Made by a program: the position numbers and the translations under genes. From the NCBI GenBank assembly GCA_001701065.1, contig DAAL01000095.1:43204-53197 (forward strand): DNA of 9,994 nucleotides, given 5' to 3'. How positions within the stretch are numbered: position 1 is the stretch's first letter; each line of letters starts with the position of its first letter. Positions 7,557 through 9,994 of this stretch are shown here, piece after piece. The notes beneath the pieces are model-generated. The model was not told where the DNA came from and ran no database searches. It worked only from the letters and a program-made list of their open reading frames with translations. The stretch is from Bacteroidales bacterium GP4. GTDB lineage: Bacteria; Bacteroidota; Bacteroidia; Bacteroidales; Muribaculaceae.

Positions 7557-8146
7557 GACTTACTGCGGTTACGAAAATAATTAAAAATAGCAATCATGAA
7601 TCCAAGGGCGATAAACGCTCCCGGAGCGAGGACAAACACCAGCGAACCGTATTGCTCAGGATAGATTCTGCACCCAAACACCATACCTGACCCTATCAGC
7701 TCCCTCACTGCGCCAAGCAGAGTCAACGCCACGGTAAATCCCAAGCCTATGCCGATGCCGTCCAAGCAAGAATCAAGCACATTATGACGCGACGCAAACG
7801 CCTCAGCCCTGCCAAGCAGTATGCAATTGACCACAATAAGCGGAATGAATATGCCAAGACTCTCGTTGAGCGCAGGCAGGAAAGCCGCCATGAACATCTG
7901 AAGCAACGTCACAAAAGTCGCAATCACTACGATGTAGCATGGAATTCGCACCTTGTCAGGCACAAAATTCTTAATAGCCGATATAGCCACATTGGAACAG
8001 ATGAGCACACCCATTGTGGCAAGCCCCATGGACAATCCGGTTATCGCCGACCCGGTTGTGCCGAGTGTGGGACACATCCCCAGCAGAAGCACAAAAGTGG
8101 GATTGCCCACGACAAGTCCGTTATAAATTAAGCGCAGCTTATTCAT
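7550..8146 (-). CDS. rnfE: Rnf electron transport complex subunit RnfE
   Basis: RnfE is the NqrD-homologous partner of RnfA in the membrane core of the Rnf complex. The paired cluster cysteines are visible as Cys25 in GMCPTLGTT and Cys108 in VNCILLGRAEAFA. The second motif, with RAEAFA following it, is the feature that separates RnfE/NqrD from RnfA/NqrE. About six hydrophobic segments are evident, near 12-30, 35-57, 68-92, 97-112, 127-150 and 167-190. At 198 residues the length is typical; the short basic tail ends RNRSKSC. It starts inside the end of rnfG (8-bp overlap) and ends 7 bp into rnfA, so the three genes are read as a tightly coupled unit. Electron transfer through the RnfA/RnfE cluster is established for related Nqr/Rnf structures and inferred here. 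Confidence 0.96.
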   Translation of the reverse strand: MNKLRLIYNGLVVGNPTFVLLLGMCPTLGTTGSAITGLSMGLATMGVLICSNVAISAIKNFVPDKVRIPCYIVVIATFVTLLQMFMAAFLPALNESLGIFIPLIVVNCILLGRAEAFASRHNVLDSCLDGIGIGLGFTVALTLLGAVRELIGSGMVFGCRIYPEQYGSLVFVLAPGAFIALGFMIAIFNYFRNRSKSC

Positions 8147-8750
8147 CTTTTCTTACTAATTGAGAGTTCTTATAGGCTTCAAAAGCTTCGTAACTATCAC
8201 GCAACGACTCCAGGAAAGCACGTGAGCTTATAGTAGCGGCGGTAATAGCGTCAATGTCGCCGCCTACATCCTTGGACACACGCATGGAGGTCTCCGCGGG
8301 ATTCTTCCCAATGACGGAACGGTTGCCCGTACTGTCCCGGAACCATTCATTCATCTTGGCTCCGAGTCCCGGAGTCTCCGAATGGGACAACACTTCATAG
8401 CCGGTGACGTTCCCCTTGTGGTCAAATCCGTACATCACCCTGACCTCGCCGGAGAAACCATTGAGAGAATAGCCTTCAACGGCTACACCCACAAATGTCT
8501 TGTTATTAAACGCAGGATACACCTTAAACGGAGCCGACTGTCCCTCAGGAGTCCATTCCCACATCTCCTTGACCGGTTCATTATTGAAAGGCGGAAGCAC
8601 CGATTTCAGCGCGTCGACCATCTTCTGTTTACGGGCAAGTTCAATAGGGCCTTCGGTGATGCTGTGCACATAGGCGAGCAACGCACCGGCAAGTATTGTA
8701 ATTATACCAAGCGAAATTAGCATGTTTGGCAGTGTTGATTTCAGTTTCAT
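8139..8750 (-). CDS. rnfG: Rnf electron transport complex subunit RnfG (covalent FMN)
   Basis: RnfG carries a covalently bound FMN on the outer face of the inner membrane and passes electrons within the Rnf complex. The 203-residue protein has one N-terminal membrane anchor at about 8-28, then an FMN-binding domain. That domain shows HSETPGLGAKM (123-133) and the flavinylation site DAITAATISS (167-176), in which Thr173 is the expected FMN-phosphoester residue. The local sequence is TAAT rather than the common S/T-GAT. Covalent attachment normally needs the ApbE flavin transferase, which is not encoded in this window. The ATG is fixed by a 4-bp ATGA overlap with the rnfD stop, and the 3' end overlaps rnfE by 8 bp. 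Homology to NqrC is expected, but the operon context identifies it as RnfG. Confidence 0.95.
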   Translation of the reverse strand: MKLKSTLPNMLISLGIITILAGALLAYVHSITEGPIELARKQKMVDALKSVLPPFNNEPVKEMWEWTPEGQSAPFKVYPAFNNKTFVGVAVEGYSLNGFSGEVRVMYGFDHKGNVTGYEVLSHSETPGLGAKMNEWFRDSTGNRSVIGKNPAETSMRVSKDVGGDIDAITAATISSRAFLESLRDSYEAFEAYKNSQLVRKDE

Positions 8751-9739
8751 TTTTTCGACCTCCCTTCCCCGAACTTCTTAGGTTTGACAAAGCGGTTAAT
8801 AAGAGGCACCACACTATTCCCCAGCAGAATCGCAAACGACACCCCCTCGGGATATGCGCCCCACTTACGGATAACAATAGTGATCACACCTATCAGGACT
8901 CCGTAGATGAGCATTCCTTTCTTCGACATAGGGGAAGTGACATAGTCGGTAGCCATGAAAATTGCGCCGAGCAACAATCCTCCCGAAAGGAGTTCCGCAG
9001 GCACATCATCGCCAAGGCACAATGTGAACACTGCCACAGTCCCGAGAATAGCGGCAGGAATATGCCAGGATGTTACTCTTACGCACAACAGATAGATAAA
9101 TCCTATGAGCAACGCCACTGCGCTCACTTCACCCAACGAGCCGCCAATATCGCCTACCGCAAGGTTCATCCAGTCAACAGCAGGCTCCGCCGCATGAGCT
9201 GACAATGCGCCTGTCACCCCCTCTGCCGGATTCTTTAACACACTCAGCACTGTTGCGCCTGTGGTCGCATCAAGATAATGCATCCTGTTCACCTCAGGCA
9301 AAGGCCACGAGGTCATGTACACGGGAAAGGAGATGAGAAGGAACACACGCGCCACAAGCGCAGGGTTCCATATATTGCAGCCAAGACCGCCGAACGCCAT
9401 TTTGCCTATACCGATAGCCACCAACGCGCCTATCAGAACCACCCACACCGGAGTATTGGACGGCAAGTTAAACGCCAGAAGCAACCCTGTGAGCAACGCG
9501 CTTCCATTGGCAAGCGTGGACTTACGGCACAGCATCCATCGGTTTATTGAATACTCAAACGCCATGCACCCTAAAACTGATGACATGACAACAATCAAAG
9601 CTCCTATCCCGAAGAAATACAGCGAACACGCAAGAGCCGGGAGCAGAGCGATTACCACATGCCACATACAGCTGCTGACCGTGCGTCGGGTGTGGATGTG
9701 AGGTGATTGTGAAACCGTCAGTAACATATTCCCATTCAT
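8747..9739 (-). CDS. rnfD: Rnf electron transport complex subunit RnfD (covalent FMN)
   Basis: RnfD is a polytopic inner-membrane subunit, homologous to NqrB, that carries a covalent FMN and is thought to take part in the ion-pumping step. The 330 residues contain the N-terminal motif SPHIH (12-16) and about nine to ten hydrophobic segments beginning near 27. The flavinylation motif DATTGAT lies at 157-163, with Thr163 the attachment residue. ATDYVTSPMSKKG (263-275) and AYPEGVSFAILLGN (295-308) are family signatures near the C-terminus, which ends in a basic tail. The first ATG is favoured because its A is the last base of the rnfC stop (TAATG, 1-bp overlap); Met5 is a less likely alternative. 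The stop overlaps the rnfG start as ATGA. Length and motif order are as expected for the family. Confidence 0.96.
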   Translation of the reverse strand: MNGNMLLTVSQSPHIHTRRTVSSCMWHVVIALLPALACSLYFFGIGALIVVMSSVLGCMAFEYSINRWMLCRKSTLANGSALLTGLLLAFNLPSNTPVWVVLIGALVAIGIGKMAFGGLGCNIWNPALVARVFLLISFPVYMTSWPLPEVNRMHYLDATTGATVLSVLKNPAEGVTGALSAHAAEPAVDWMNLAVGDIGGSLGEVSAVALLIGFIYLLCVRVTSWHIPAAILGTVAVFTLCLGDDVPAELLSGGLLLGAIFMATDYVTSPMSKKGMLIYGVLIGVITIVIRKWGAYPEGVSFAILLGNSVVPLINRFVKPKKFGEGRSKK

Positions 9740-9994
9740 TATGATTTAGCCGAACGAACTTTTATCAAGCCCCCGACTTTATTCTTACCAAGTTTTATAT
9801 AATCAAGCAGCGGACGTGACGAAGGGCATGAATAGCTGCAGCAACCGCATTCTATACAGTTCATGACTTTATTGTCCTCGACCTCTTCCCACATGGAGTA
9901 ACGTGACAACGTAGCAAGCTTGTAAGGCTCCAGCCCCATGGGACAGGCATTGACACATGCCGCGCACCTTATGCACGGCTCCACTTCCCTGCGC
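9739..9994 (-). CDS. rnfC: Rnf electron transport complex subunit RnfC, C-terminal end only
   Basis: Only the last 84 or so residues are inside the window; the frame runs off the right edge at 9994, so the GTG at 9984 is internal and not a start. RnfC is the peripheral cytosolic subunit that contacts NAD(H) and carries two [4Fe-4S] clusters. The visible part holds both ferredoxin-type motifs, CIRCAACVNACP and, about 39 residues later, CIECGCCSYSCP, followed by the characteristic SSRPLLDYIKLGK tail and a short basic end. The FMN/NADH-binding and SLBB portions would lie outside. Its stop codon shares one base with the rnfD start. In Bacteroidetes rnfB normally precedes rnfC, so rnfB is expected immediately beyond this edge. 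Confidence 0.95.
   Translation of the reverse strand, partial: RREVEPCIRCAACVNACPMGLEPYKLATLSRYSMWEEVEDNKVMNCIECGCCSYSCPSSRPLLDYIKLGKNKVGGLIKVRSAKS

Noticed and set aside
8726..9202. 158-codon plus-strand frame antisense to rnfD
   Set aside because: Composition is His/Arg/Cys-rich and unlike a folded protein; rnfD on the other strand explains the conservation.
9739..9984. A stand-alone small ferredoxin with two [4Fe-4S] motifs starting at GTG 9984
   Set aside because: The frame stays open to the window edge, and the two motifs plus the LLDYIKLGK tail match the C-terminus of RnfC at its normal operon position.

Overview
The window reads as an ordinary chromosomal segment of a Bacteroidales bacterium, plausibly Muribaculaceae-like. 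Three things point that way: Bacteroidetes-type protein sequences (for example the EGHAVTF form of the Dxs catalytic motif), a match to the Bacteroidetes promoter consensus TTTG-N19-TAnnTTTG upstream of pepT, and a complete absence of Shine-Dalgarno-like sites at gene starts. The family-level placement is an inference. Coding density is very high, and the only real intergenic gap is 124 bp (4713-4836). I see no mobile element, tRNA, rRNA, CRISPR array or defence system, and no obviously undescribed system.

Left part (1-4712, + strand): dxs, trkA and trkH form one apparent operon. dxs (1-deoxy-D-xylulose-5-phosphate synthase) is cut by the left window edge, probably by only a few residues. It overlaps trkA by 4 bp (ATGA), and trkH follows trkA after 9 bp. 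TrkA is the NAD-binding regulatory ring subunit and TrkH the membrane channel of a K+ uptake system.

Middle part (4713-6988, + strand): a short AT-rich region carries a convincing promoter with nested dyad symmetry and a candidate leader hairpin. It is followed by pepT (peptidase T) and miaA (tRNA A37 dimethylallyltransferase), 10 bp apart and probably cotranscribed.

Right part (6975-9994, - strand): the distal part of an rnf operon is transcribed toward the middle in the order rnfC (partial), rnfD, rnfG, rnfE, rnfA, with every junction overlapping by 1-8 bp. It encodes most of the Rnf ferredoxin:NAD+ oxidoreductase, an ion-pumping membrane complex. rnfB and the start of rnfC should lie just beyond the right edge. 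The Fe-S cysteines and flavin-attachment threonines expected in the visible subunits are present. rnfA and miaA converge and overlap by 14 bp with no room for a dedicated terminator.

Functionally, Rnf couples electron flow to an ion gradient and Trk-type K+ uptake depends on membrane energisation. Dxs starts the pathway that makes dimethylallyl diphosphate, the substrate of MiaA. These links are pathway knowledge; the sequence does not show joint regulation.
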